Made by a program: the position numbers and the translations under genes. A stretch of 64,000 nucleotides of DNA from Polyangiaceae bacterium (lineage in GTDB: Bacteria; Myxococcota_A; Polyangia; Polyangiales; Polyangiaceae), in contig JADJRH010000001.1 in the NCBI GenBank assembly GCA_016712345.1, positions 5,087,001-5,151,000 on the forward strand. Direction: 5' to 3'. Below are positions 45,233 through 53,432 of the stretch, one piece after another (within the stretch, counting starts at the first letter, position 1; every line of letters begins with the position of its first letter). The notes beneath the pieces were generated by a model that was given only the letters and a program-made list of their open reading frames with translations, searched no databases and was not told the DNA's origin.

Positions 45233-46893
45233 TCAACCGCCGAAGATGCGCCGCGGGAGCGCCGAGAGCAGTTTGAAAAATGCGCCGATGCGGCCGAAAA
45301 AGCCGGCGCCGCCGCGCACCCGCGCCATGCCGAAAGCGACATCGCGAAGCGCGGGAGTGTAGGGGTACCACCAGAGTTCACGCGCGCCGCCGTTGGTGTC
45401 TTCGAGAACGAAGCGCGGCCGAATGAACTCCGCGAGCGCGTGGGGGCTGTTGGTGATGCCAAAGCCGCTGTCGCCGGTGCCGGTCCACGGAGCAGCGGGC
45501 AGCGCCGCCGTAAAGCCGTGGTTGTTGATGGTGACAACGCCCGAGCGCAGGCGCCGCGCGAGGTCACGGCCTTTGCGGATTTTTTTGGTCCAGATGCTTG
45601 TGGTGAGGCCGAACTTGGAGGCGTTGGCGCGCTGCACGGCGTCGTCGGCGCTGTCGACGAGAACGATCGGCAAGATGGGTCCGAAGGTTTCTTCGGTCAT
45701 CAGCGCGCAGTTTTCGTCGGTGACTTTGACAACCGTCGGCGGAAACGCGAGCGAGCCTTGTTCGGGCGCGCCGCCGGCCAACACTTCAGCGCCTTTCGTG
45801 ATCGCTTCGGCGAGGTGGCGCTGAACAATGTTGGCCTGGCGATGCGTGGTGATGACGGCGGTGTCGACGCCGGCCTTTAGTTCTTTTGTGAGTTCAACAA
45901 CGCGGGCAATGAGCTTTTCGGCGATGGGGCGCTCCACGTACACACGCTCGATCGAGGCGCAGTTTTGGCCGGCGTTGGTGAACGCGCCCCACACGAGGCC
46001 GCGCGCCGTGCGTTCGAGCTTGCAATCGGCGAGGACGATCGCTGCGTCTTTGCCGCCGAGTTCCATGGAGCAGGGGATGAGGCGCTCGGCGCAAGCGACA
46101 GCGACGCGTTTTCCGGTGGCGACGCTGCCGGTGAACACCACGGCATCCACGCCCGCATCGAGAATGGCCTGCGCGGCGTCACCCGCGCCTTGCACAAGTT
46201 CGAGCACGCCGTCGGGCACCACGTCTTTGAAAAGCGAGGCGACGAGCGCGCCGGATCGGGCGCTGATTTCACTCGGTTTGAAGACGATGGTGTTGCCCGC
46301 GAGGAGTGCGGGGATGATCGTTCGAAGCGGGATGGCGACCGGATAGTTCCACGGCGTGATGAGCGCGATGACGCCGCGCGGATCTTTGTGGATGCGACCC
46401 ACTTTGCCGGGATAGGCGAGGGATCGAGTTCAACGGTGACGCCGTCCAGAAGCTCTTCGGCGGTTTCGGTCCAGTAGTCGACGAGATCCGCGTTGGGCAG
46501 CACCTCGGCGAGTGCGGCTTCTTCGATGGGTTTGCCGCATTCTTTGTGCAGCGTGTCAGCGATTTCTTGAGCGCGCGACAGAATGCGTTTTTTGAGCTTC
46601 GCGATCACATCAATGCGATCGCGCACAGGGAGATCACCCCAGGTTTTTTGCGCGGATCGGGCTCGCGCAACGATGTCGGCCACGGCGCCGAGGGGTGTCG
46701 CTTCCACCGGGGAGAGGGGTGAACCGTCGAGCGGGCTGACCGTGGGAAACGGCGAGAGAAGCGCTGCTTCGGCCGCTTGGCCCTGTTCAGCGACGGCTTG
46801 AGGAATGGGGGCCGCTTCTTCGGTGGTGGCTTTGGAGGCGTCGGGCGCGTCCGCCGAGTCACCGGGATTTTGCTGCGATTGGGCCGTTTCCAT
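45233..46893 (-). CDS. NAD(P)-dependent aldehyde dehydrogenase, interrupted by an apparent single-base frameshift
   Basis: The N-terminal frame (from ATG 46893) has an Ala/Glu/Pro-rich leader, then VSPLDGSPLSPVEATP and KTWGDLPVRDRIDVIAKLKK. Near 46414-46419 it should continue DPSAYPGKVGRIHKDPRGVI but one G is missing, so the rest is in a second frame ending at 45233. That part has the Rossmann motif FTGSVATGKRVA, catalytic Glu (SMELGGKDAAIV), catalytic Cys (NAGQNCASIERVYV) and EETFGPILPI. Restored, it is about 553 aa with a family-like core and a roughly 60-residue C-terminal extension. The substrate is unknown. A consensus error is the simplest explanation for the break. Confidence 0.88.
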
Positions 46894-46958
46894 GCGGCGC
46901 GCAGGCTACACCTGCATCGCCTTTCGTGGAAGCGTGACGCGCGGGGGGTTTGAGAGGA

Positions 46959-49436
46959 TCAGTAGGGATCACCGCCGCCGCCCGGCCGCGGAGCGCCCGG
47001 CGTGAGCCACGGACCTTTGGAAACGGTGAGGGCGATGACGGTGCTTTGTTGGCAGGGGATGGCGATCGAAATACCGGGCGGCGACCGCCAATCCATTTCG
47101 GTGCCTTTGAGCGGGACGCCGATGCGGACGAGGCCGGGGTTGCACGGAATCTCAAGGCGCTGATTGGTGCGCCCGTTGACGACGCGCCCGGTGACTTTCA
47201 CAGCGAGATCTTCGGACGCGAGGACCGTAAGGTACGCTTTGTCTTTGGGAAGCTTCGCTGCATCGTCGGTTTTTTCGGAGAACGCGAGGCCGGGCTTGGC
47301 GTTGGCTTTCGCTGCCAACTCGGCCGAAACGCCTGTGCCGGTGGGCGCGGTTGGCTCGGTTGTGGGCGCGGTGGACGGCTCGGTTGTGGGCGCCGTTGTC
47401 GGCGCTGTCGTGGCCGATGACGCTGTTGTTTGCGCGGTGGTGGGGGCGCTGGTTGTTCCCGGCGCTGTGACCGGGGTGACGGGCGTTGTTGCGGTTGGAC
47501 GCGCGGTGGTTCCGGTGTTCACGAGGCCCGAAGCGGGCGGACCGCCGGAGTCAAACCAGCCTTGTGTGAGCGCCAGATAAAGCCCGCCGGCCACGAGCGC
47601 TGCCACGGCGAGCGTGAGCGTGACCGTTGCGCCCATGCCCTTTTTCTTGTTCTTGTCAGCGTTCTCGCGTTCGCGCGCGCGCCGCTCTTCTTCGATCGCT
47701 TCAGGCGTGAGCTGCACCATGCGGCGCGAAGCGGTGGTGACTTCTTCGCGCTCTTTGGGCTTGGTTTGCGCTTTCGCATCGAGCGGGGCTGTTTCAGCCG
47801 CTTTTTCAGCTGCTTCGCGCGCCGCTTTTTCAGCCGCTTCGCGCAGCGGTTCGCTCAGCGCAACTTTGGGCTCGTGTACACCTGAAGACGACTTGGCGCT
47901 CTCGTCGGACGCCACCGGTGTTGTGGAGCCCGCAACGCTGATGATCGGGGCCGGTTTGATCGCGTCGTCGTCGGCTTTGCTGATGCGATCGTCGCTGGCG
48001 CGAATGACCGTCGGCTCTTCGTCGCCTTCGCCGGACTCCTCGCCGCGAAGTTTGGCGCGCTCTTCGTCGCTCGGCCGACGGATGACCGTGGGCTCGTCGG
48101 CCTCGCCGGATTTGTCCATGCCGGGGAGCGAGCCAACGACAACGGTTGGACCTTCGAGGGTGGGCGGATCCGCAATCGCAGCCGCAAGCGGTTCGGCCGC
48201 TATGCGCGTGGGCGTGTCCATCGGCAACGGCGGCGGTGCTTCGCGCGTGGGAAGATCTTCTTCGGCGCGCGCAAGATCCATCGTCATCTTGTCGGCGATC
48301 ACCGTGGGCATGTCACCGGTGTCGAGCGTCGTTTCATCCTTGATTGTGGACGCGGCGGGCGCCGGCGGTTTCGCAGCGGCGCGCACGGGCGTCGGCGATG
48401 GAGTGAGGCCGTCGCGAGGTCCAACTTTGGTGGCGTCCGCCGACAGTTCCAGCTCGGCGAACAGCTCGTCGATGGTCGCCGGTTGTTTGCCCGGAGGCAC
48501 AGCGTCGGCGGCTTTCTTCGCGCGCTCCGCAGCCTGCTTAGCGGCCTTGTCTGCGGCTTCCGCGGTTGCCTTTTCTTTTGCAGCTTTGTCTGCGGCTTCT
48601 TTTGCGGCTTTTTCTTTTGCGGCTTTTTCCGCGGCTTCTTTTTCGGCTTTTTCTTTTGCGGCTTTTTCTTTTGCGGCTTTTTCCGCGGCTTCTTTTTCGG
48701 CCTTTTCTTTTGCGGCTTTTTCTTTTGCGGCTTTTTCCGCGGCTTCTTTTTCGGCCTTTTCTTTTGCGGCTTTGTCCGCGGCTTCTTTGGCTGCTTTTTC
48801 TTTCGCAGCCTTTTCGGCGGCGGCTTTTTCGGCGGCCTCGCGCTCGGCTTTTTCTTTCGCAGCCTTTTCGGCGGCGGCTTTCTCGGCGGCGGCTTTCTCG
48901 GCGGCTTCGCGCTCGGCTTTTTCTTTCGCAGCTTTTTCTGCGGCGGCTTTCTCGGCGGCCTCGCGCTCGGCCTTTTCTTTCGCAGCTTTTTCGGCGGCGG
49001 CTTTTTCAGCTGCTTCGCGCTCGGCCTTTTCTTTCGCAGCCTTTTCAGACGCATCTCGGAGCGCCTTTTCCGCGGCCTCCTTCGCGAGCAACGCTTCTTT
49101 CGCCGCGCGCTCGGCCGCTTCGCGAGCGGTGCGTTCGGCTGCGTCGGCGGCGGCGCGCGCCGCGCTCGCACCGTCGGCCGCTTCTTTGGCTGCACGCTCC
49201 GCCGCTTCTTGGGCGGTTTGTTCCGCCAACAAGTGCGACGCGTCGAATTCTTCGGCGGCCGTCAGGGCGGGGTCGGCAACGCTCGCCGCCGCGGCTCCGG
49301 CGGAGGCGGCGCGACGTACGGGGCGGGGCAACTTGGCGTTCTGCTGAACCCGTTGGAGAACGGCTTCGAGTCGAGCAACTTTTTCGGCGGTATTCACGCA
49401 GCGTGGAGCATACCCCGACGCGGGGCCGATGGGCAC
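46959..49436 (-). CDS. Membrane protein with long Ala/Lys/Glu helical repeat region
   Basis: The 825-aa product has a roughly 200-residue array of near-identical units (AEKAAKEKAEREAA and AEKEAAEKAAKEKAA), which predicts a long rigid helical rod. An acidic/Thr-rich middle with repeated PTVI motifs follows (DMPTVIADK, EPTVIRRP, EPTVIRAS), then one TM segment near 603-625 (MGATVTLTLAVAALVAGGLY), a Pro/Thr-rich linker and a beta-rich C-terminal domain with two Cys (EIPCNPGLVRIGVPLKG, ISIAIPCQQSTVIAL). The start is uncertain: GTG at 49436 or GTG at 49397; neither has a clear Shine-Dalgarno. PTVI-type repeats are reminiscent of forkhead-associated targets, an inference only. Confidence 0.75.
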   Translation of the reverse strand: MPIGPASGYAPRCVNTAEKVARLEAVLQRVQQNAKLPRPVRRAASAGAAAASVADPALTAAEEFDASHLLAEQTAQEAAERAAKEAADGASAARAAADAAERTAREAAERAAKEALLAKEAAEKALRDASEKAAKEKAEREAAEKAAAEKAAKEKAEREAAEKAAAEKAAKEKAEREAAEKAAAEKAAAEKAAKEKAEREAAEKAAAEKAAKEKAAKEAADKAAKEKAEKEAAEKAAKEKAAKEKAEKEAAEKAAKEKAAKEKAEKEAAEKAAKEKAAKEAADKAAKEKATAEAADKAAKQAAERAKKAADAVPPGKQPATIDELFAELELSADATKVGPRDGLTPSPTPVRAAAKPPAPAASTIKDETTLDTGDMPTVIADKMTMDLARAEEDLPTREAPPPLPMDTPTRIAAEPLAAAIADPPTLEGPTVVVGSLPGMDKSGEADEPTVIRRPSDEERAKLRGEESGEGDEEPTVIRASDDRISKADDDAIKPAPIISVAGSTTPVASDESAKSSSGVHEPKVALSEPLREAAEKAAREAAEKAAETAPLDAKAQTKPKEREEVTTASRRMVQLTPEAIEEERRARERENADKNKKKGMGATVTLTLAVAALVAGGLYLALTQGWFDSGGPPASGLVNTGTTARPTATTPVTPVTAPGTTSAPTTAQTTASSATTAPTTAPTTEPSTAPTTEPTAPTGTGVSAELAAKANAKPGLAFSEKTDDAAKLPKDKAYLTVLASEDLAVKVTGRVVNGRTNQRLEIPCNPGLVRIGVPLKGTEMDWRSPPGISIAIPCQQSTVIALTVSKGPWLTPGAPRPGGGGDPY

Positions 49437-49537
49437 GTTCCGGGCTTTGTTCGATCAAGACACCCTGGAAATTCTCGCCTCATTTGAGGATCCGGCCTTG
49501 ACGGGCACTCGTCCGGCTCATAATTGACCCGTCGGTC

Positions 49538-51355
49538 ATGAATGAACAACACCGTATTGGGCGAGGGGTGAAGCCGCTTCTTTTCGGGACCGGCATTGCG
49601 GCGGTTCTTGTCGCGGGGACGGCTGCGGCGCAGCCGACTCCCACGAGCGCTCCTGTCACAACCCCGGTGCCCGCTGCGTCGACAGCCGCCCCTGCCGCGG
49701 GAACCGCCGGCGCTTCCTCGACAGCGGCTTCCACGCCCGATGCGAAAACCGTTGAGGCGAAGCCCGATCCGCTTGTTGCCGGCCTTTCGAAACAGCCCGG
49801 CGGCATGTCGCTCGATGAAGTCGCCAAGATGGCGCTCAAGTCGAACACGTCGCTGCGCGTGAAAGAGGCTGAACTCAAACAGGCCGCCGCAAGAGTCGAT
49901 CAAGCGTACGTGAACTACTTTCCGCGCGTGAGCGCGTCGTTCACCTACGCCCGCCTTTCCGAAGTGAACACCACGTTGCCGGTAACGAAGGTCGGCACAC
50001 AGGTGGCGGGATCGGTGGGTACACTTGTCGATCCCAACCAAACCCAACCGTCGCAGGTGGTCACGGCGCCGTGTCAACAAAACCCGGCCGCGACTTGTGT
50101 GTACGCAGCCGATCCCGCCGACCCAACAAAGGTTGGCTCGCCCCTCTTCGCGCAGGCGTCGCAACTCGCGTTTCCGCAGGTGCTCGATACGTTTTCGTTC
50201 ACCGCGCAGATTGCGGTGCCTGTTTCTGACTATTTGCTTCGCATCTCGCAGGGGCACGCGGCGGCGTCGCACAACGAAAAGGCGAAAAAGCTCGACGTGG
50301 AAGCGCAGACGCTCAACACGGCTGCGGACGCAAAGGTGGCGTACCTCAATTGGGTGCGCGCCAAAGGTCAGCTTGTGGTTGCGCGCGAAGCGGTGGCGCT
50401 TGCTACGGCGCACGTGGAAGACGTGAAGCGCCTAAAGCTCGTGGGCCTGCTCTCTCAAGCCGACGTGCTCCGCGGCGATGCGCAGGTGGCTGCGGCACAA
50501 CAAGGCGCGGCTGAAGTGGAGGCGTTTGCTTCAATTGCCGAGGAAGTCGTGCGGACGGGGTTGGGACTCCCCAAGGACAAAGCGCTCGCCGTCGGCATTG
50601 ATGTGTTCGCCGTTTCGCCGCCCGCGTCGCTGATGGATCTCGCCTCCGCGCAGGCCCTCGCGCTCGAAAAGCGACTGGAGATTCGAGCGCTCGACGAAAC
50701 CGAGTTGTCGCTCAAAGAGGTCGACAGCGTAACGCGCGCCGGCATGTACCCGCGCGTCGATGCGTTTGCGGACCTCACGATCGCAAATCCCAACCAGCGG
50801 TACATCTTTGCCGGCGCCGAGTGGAACACCACGTGGGACGCGGGCGTGCGCGTTTCGTGGACGTTCAACGACACGTTTCAAACGATCGGCGCCGCCGCCG
50901 AATCGAAGGCGCGCATCACGCAAATCCAGGAGTTGAAAAAACAACTGCGTGACGGCCTTCGCCTCGAAGTCACGGCCGCGTGGACCGAAATGAAAAAGAG
51001 CGCGTTCGTCATCGACGCTGCCAATCGAGGCCTTGTTGCGGCCGAAGAAGGGCTCCGCGTTCGGCGCGAGTTGTTCTTGCTCGGCAAAGCCACCAACGTG
51101 GAAATGCTCGATTCCGAAACCGAGGTAACGCGCGCGCGGCTTCGAAAACTCGACGCGCAGATGAGCCTTTTGGTGGCTCAGATCAAGTTCGATCACGCCA
51201 TCGGCAACGACGTGGGCAGCGTGAAGCCGGGCACTACGACCGCGCCGGCCAGCGGCGACGACGCTTCGGTGAAAAAGGGGCCGAATGTGGCGAGCATTTC
51301 AACCAGCGATGCGCCGGTCAAGGTGCCGCCGCCCATGCTTCCCTTGGCGAAATAA
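49538..51355 (+). CDS. TolC-family outer-membrane efflux/secretion channel
   Basis: The 605-aa product has a signal peptide (ending GTAAAQ), a Pro/Thr/Ala-rich spacer, then two outer-membrane-efflux-protein repeats: SLDEVAKMALKSNTSLRVKE with YVNYFPRVSASFTYARLSEV, and QALALEKRLEIRALDETELS with MYPRVDAFADLTIANPNQRY and AGVRVSWTFNDTF. Long coiled-coil segments (VAYLNWVRAKGQLVVAREAV, TEVTRARLRKLDAQMSLLVA) form the periplasmic tunnel in this family. No inner-membrane partner is adjacent, so the exported substrate is unknown. Confidence 0.9.
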   Translation: MNEQHRIGRGVKPLLFGTGIAAVLVAGTAAAQPTPTSAPVTTPVPAASTAAPAAGTAGASSTAASTPDAKTVEAKPDPLVAGLSKQPGGMSLDEVAKMALKSNTSLRVKEAELKQAAARVDQAYVNYFPRVSASFTYARLSEVNTTLPVTKVGTQVAGSVGTLVDPNQTQPSQVVTAPCQQNPAATCVYAADPADPTKVGSPLFAQASQLAFPQVLDTFSFTAQIAVPVSDYLLRISQGHAAASHNEKAKKLDVEAQTLNTAADAKVAYLNWVRAKGQLVVAREAVALATAHVEDVKRLKLVGLLSQADVLRGDAQVAAAQQGAAEVEAFASIAEEVVRTGLGLPKDKALAVGIDVFAVSPPASLMDLASAQALALEKRLEIRALDETELSLKEVDSVTRAGMYPRVDAFADLTIANPNQRYIFAGAEWNTTWDAGVRVSWTFNDTFQTIGAAAESKARITQIQELKKQLRDGLRLEVTAAWTEMKKSAFVIDAANRGLVAAEEGLRVRRELFLLGKATNVEMLDSETEVTRARLRKLDAQMSLLVAQIKFDHAIGNDVGSVKPGTTTAPASGDDASVKKGPNVASISTSDAPVKVPPPMLPLAK

Positions 51356-51453
51356 CGCTTGCCGGCGGCGCCGCGCGCTTCGAGTTGAATGCGTACACAG
51401 GGCGCCCCCCACACGCGCAGCGAGCGAAGCGAGCGAGCATGTTTGGGGGGCGC

Positions 51454-51504
51454 GGGCGGCGCGGGAGCGCCGCCCGGAGACGAAGCGCCGAAAAAACCGG
51501 CGCT
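51454..51504. terminator. Paired hairpins between the convergent tolC-like and MopE-like genes
   Basis: GGGCGGCGC / GCGCCGCCC (51454-51462, 51467-51475, loop GGGA) and AGCGCCG / CGGCGCT (51484-51490, 51498-51504, with an A-run loop) lie about 100 bp past the TolC-like stop and 50 bp past the convergent gene's stop. They could terminate transcription from both sides, although no T-run follows directly. Confidence 0.45.
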
Positions 51505-51551
51505 CCGTGGGGGGCATCAAGAAATGTCAGTGATGTGTACGCATGCGCCGC

Positions 51552-53288
51552 TCACGGGCAGGTAGCGCTGGCGACCGTCACGTCGTCGATGTTCCACCCG
51601 CCGCCGGAGATGATGCCGCTGGATGTGCCCGCGTAGCAGAAGCGGATGCGCATGGTGCTGCTCTTATACGCGGTGATGTTGAAGTTGGCGCTGGTCCAGT
51701 TGATATCGTTCTGCTGCACGCCCGATGGCACAGCGTACACATTGGTCCAAGAGGCGCCGCCGTTGGACGAAACGCCGACGGTGTGCGTCATGAAGCCGGG
51801 GTAGTCACAGTGAAGGTGCCGCCAGTAGTTGAGGAACACCTGGGGCGCCTGCGACGTGTCGATGTTGGGGCTCGTCATGCAGTAGTCGGGATGTGTTGTG
51901 GTTGGGTAACAGCCGCCGATATTCACGCCTGCGACGCCGTTGTCGGCGGTGCTTGTGTGATCCGTCGCGGGGTCGTTCCCAAAGCCGCAACCCGTGGACG
52001 CCGCGGCGGGGCCGATTTGCCACGTTTGGTCGAGCGTCCAGCCTTTGTTGTTGGCGGAGAAGTCGTCGGAGAAATACGTGATGGGGCCGCCGTTGCACAC
52101 GACCTGGCCGTTTTGACAGGCGGTCATGCCGGCGCCGGCGCAACCGCAGGCCTGGTTTCCGCCGGGGTTGCCTTCGTCGGCTTGGCCGTCGCAGTTGTTG
52201 TCGATGCCGTCGCACACTTCGGGCTGGGCCAACGCGTTGGGTGTACACTGAATGGCGCCGTTCAAACAGTTGAGCGTGCCCGGTCCGCAGACGCCCAATT
52301 GGCCTGTGTTGCAAGCGCCGCCGCCTTCGGGGTTGCCGTCGTCGGGTTGGCCGTCGCAATCGTTGTCGAGGCCGTCACACGCTTCGGCCGAAGCCGCGGT
52401 GTTGGGGAAGCAGTCCACTTGGTAAGTACCGCCCGAAAGCTGGCACGTGATGGTGCCGGCCGCGCAAACACCCAGCTGACCGGTGGAGCAATCGCCGCCC
52501 GTGCCGGGAATGTTGTTGTCGACTGTTCCGTCGCAGTCGGTGTCGAGGCCGTCGCAGGTTTCAGGCGTGGGCATGATGTCTGCGGTGCACGCAAGCACGC
52601 CCGCCGTGCACGTCATTTTGCCTTGCGAACACACGCCGGGCGAACCCGTCATGCACGCTGAGTTGAGCATCGGGTCGCTCTCGTCGATGAGCTGATTGCA
52701 GTTGTTGTCGACGCCGTCGCAGATCTCCAGCGTGGGCTGGTTGGGTACACACGCCTGCTCTTGACCGTTTAGACATTTTTCGACGGTGACAGCGCAGGCA
52801 CCCACGCCGCATGTGGCTTGGCCCATGTCGTCGGCTGCTCCGTTGCAGTCGTCGTCTTGGAGGTTGCATGCCTCCGCGCTGGGAATGACCTCGCCGGTGC
52901 ACGCGCCCCATTGGCCGCCTTGACACGTTTGGTTGCCTTGAACGCACACGCCGACATTGAGCGTGCCTTCTGGGCCGGAGTAACAATTTTGAGTGTCGCC
53001 GTCGTTGCAGGTGCAGGGGGCGCCGCCCGCGATGTTGTCGACTGTGCCGTCGCAGTCGTTGTCTTTCATGTCGCAGATCTCGGTCATCGGCGTGCACGTC
53101 GCGCCGCCGGTTCCCCCGCTGCCCCCGCTGCCACCCCCTCCGTTGCTTGTTGTCCCGGCGGTGCCTCCGTCGCCCCCCGGTCCGCTTGTTGTCGAGTTGT
53201 TTCCGGGGCAACCGGTATTGATCAGCCCCAGCAAAACAACCGAAGGAAGCGCGAACGCCCTAACTGCCCATGAGCGCAGCTCTACCAT
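51552..53288 (-). CDS. MopE-like lipoprotein with tandem metal-binding motifs and C-terminal beta-sandwich
   Basis: The 578-aa product starts at the ATG at 53288 (AAAGGAAC upstream), with signal and lipobox INTGC followed by a Gly/Ser/Thr linker. At least six repeats carry the MopE-type motif: CDMKDNDCDGTVDN, CNLQDDDCNGAADD, CDGVDNNCNQLIDE, CDGLDTDCDGTVDN, CDGLDNDCDGQPDD, CDGIDNNCDGQADE. Each is separated by C...G..C stretches. The C-terminal about 190 residues (YFSDDFSANNKGWTLDQTW, WRHLHCDYPGFMTHTVGVS, WNIDDVTV) resemble a MAM/jelly-roll-like domain. The frame is open another 430 codons upstream but antisense to the next gene, which I reject. Confidence 0.85.
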   Translation of the reverse strand: MVELRSWAVRAFALPSVVLLGLINTGCPGNNSTTSGPGGDGGTAGTTSNGGGGSGGSGGTGGATCTPMTEICDMKDNDCDGTVDNIAGGAPCTCNDGDTQNCYSGPEGTLNVGVCVQGNQTCQGGQWGACTGEVIPSAEACNLQDDDCNGAADDMGQATCGVGACAVTVEKCLNGQEQACVPNQPTLEICDGVDNNCNQLIDESDPMLNSACMTGSPGVCSQGKMTCTAGVLACTADIMPTPETCDGLDTDCDGTVDNNIPGTGGDCSTGQLGVCAAGTITCQLSGGTYQVDCFPNTAASAEACDGLDNDCDGQPDDGNPEGGGACNTGQLGVCGPGTLNCLNGAIQCTPNALAQPEVCDGIDNNCDGQADEGNPGGNQACGCAGAGMTACQNGQVVCNGGPITYFSDDFSANNKGWTLDQTWQIGPAAASTGCGFGNDPATDHTSTADNGVAGVNIGGCYPTTTHPDYCMTSPNIDTSQAPQVFLNYWRHLHCDYPGFMTHTVGVSSNGGASWTNVYAVPSGVQQNDINWTSANFNITAYKSSTMRIRFCYAGTSSGIISGGGWNIDDVTVASATCP

Positions 53289-53432
53289 TGAAAGTTCCTT
53301 TCTTTTCACGAAGCGAAGCCACAAGCCGTGCAGCCTCACTGAAGCCCTATCGCCCAGATTAAACGATTGTGTTTGCCGGGGTGAAGCAACCAGGAACAGT
53401 TTCGAGGCATCGGCTGCTATGGTCGCGCCGCC

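Noticed and set aside
47614..49487. Long plus-strand frames of 577, 334 and 311 codons
   Set aside because: They mirror the Ala/Lys/Glu repeat gene on the other strand and encode only Ala/Ser/Phe, Phe/Gly or Arg/Leu low-complexity sequence.
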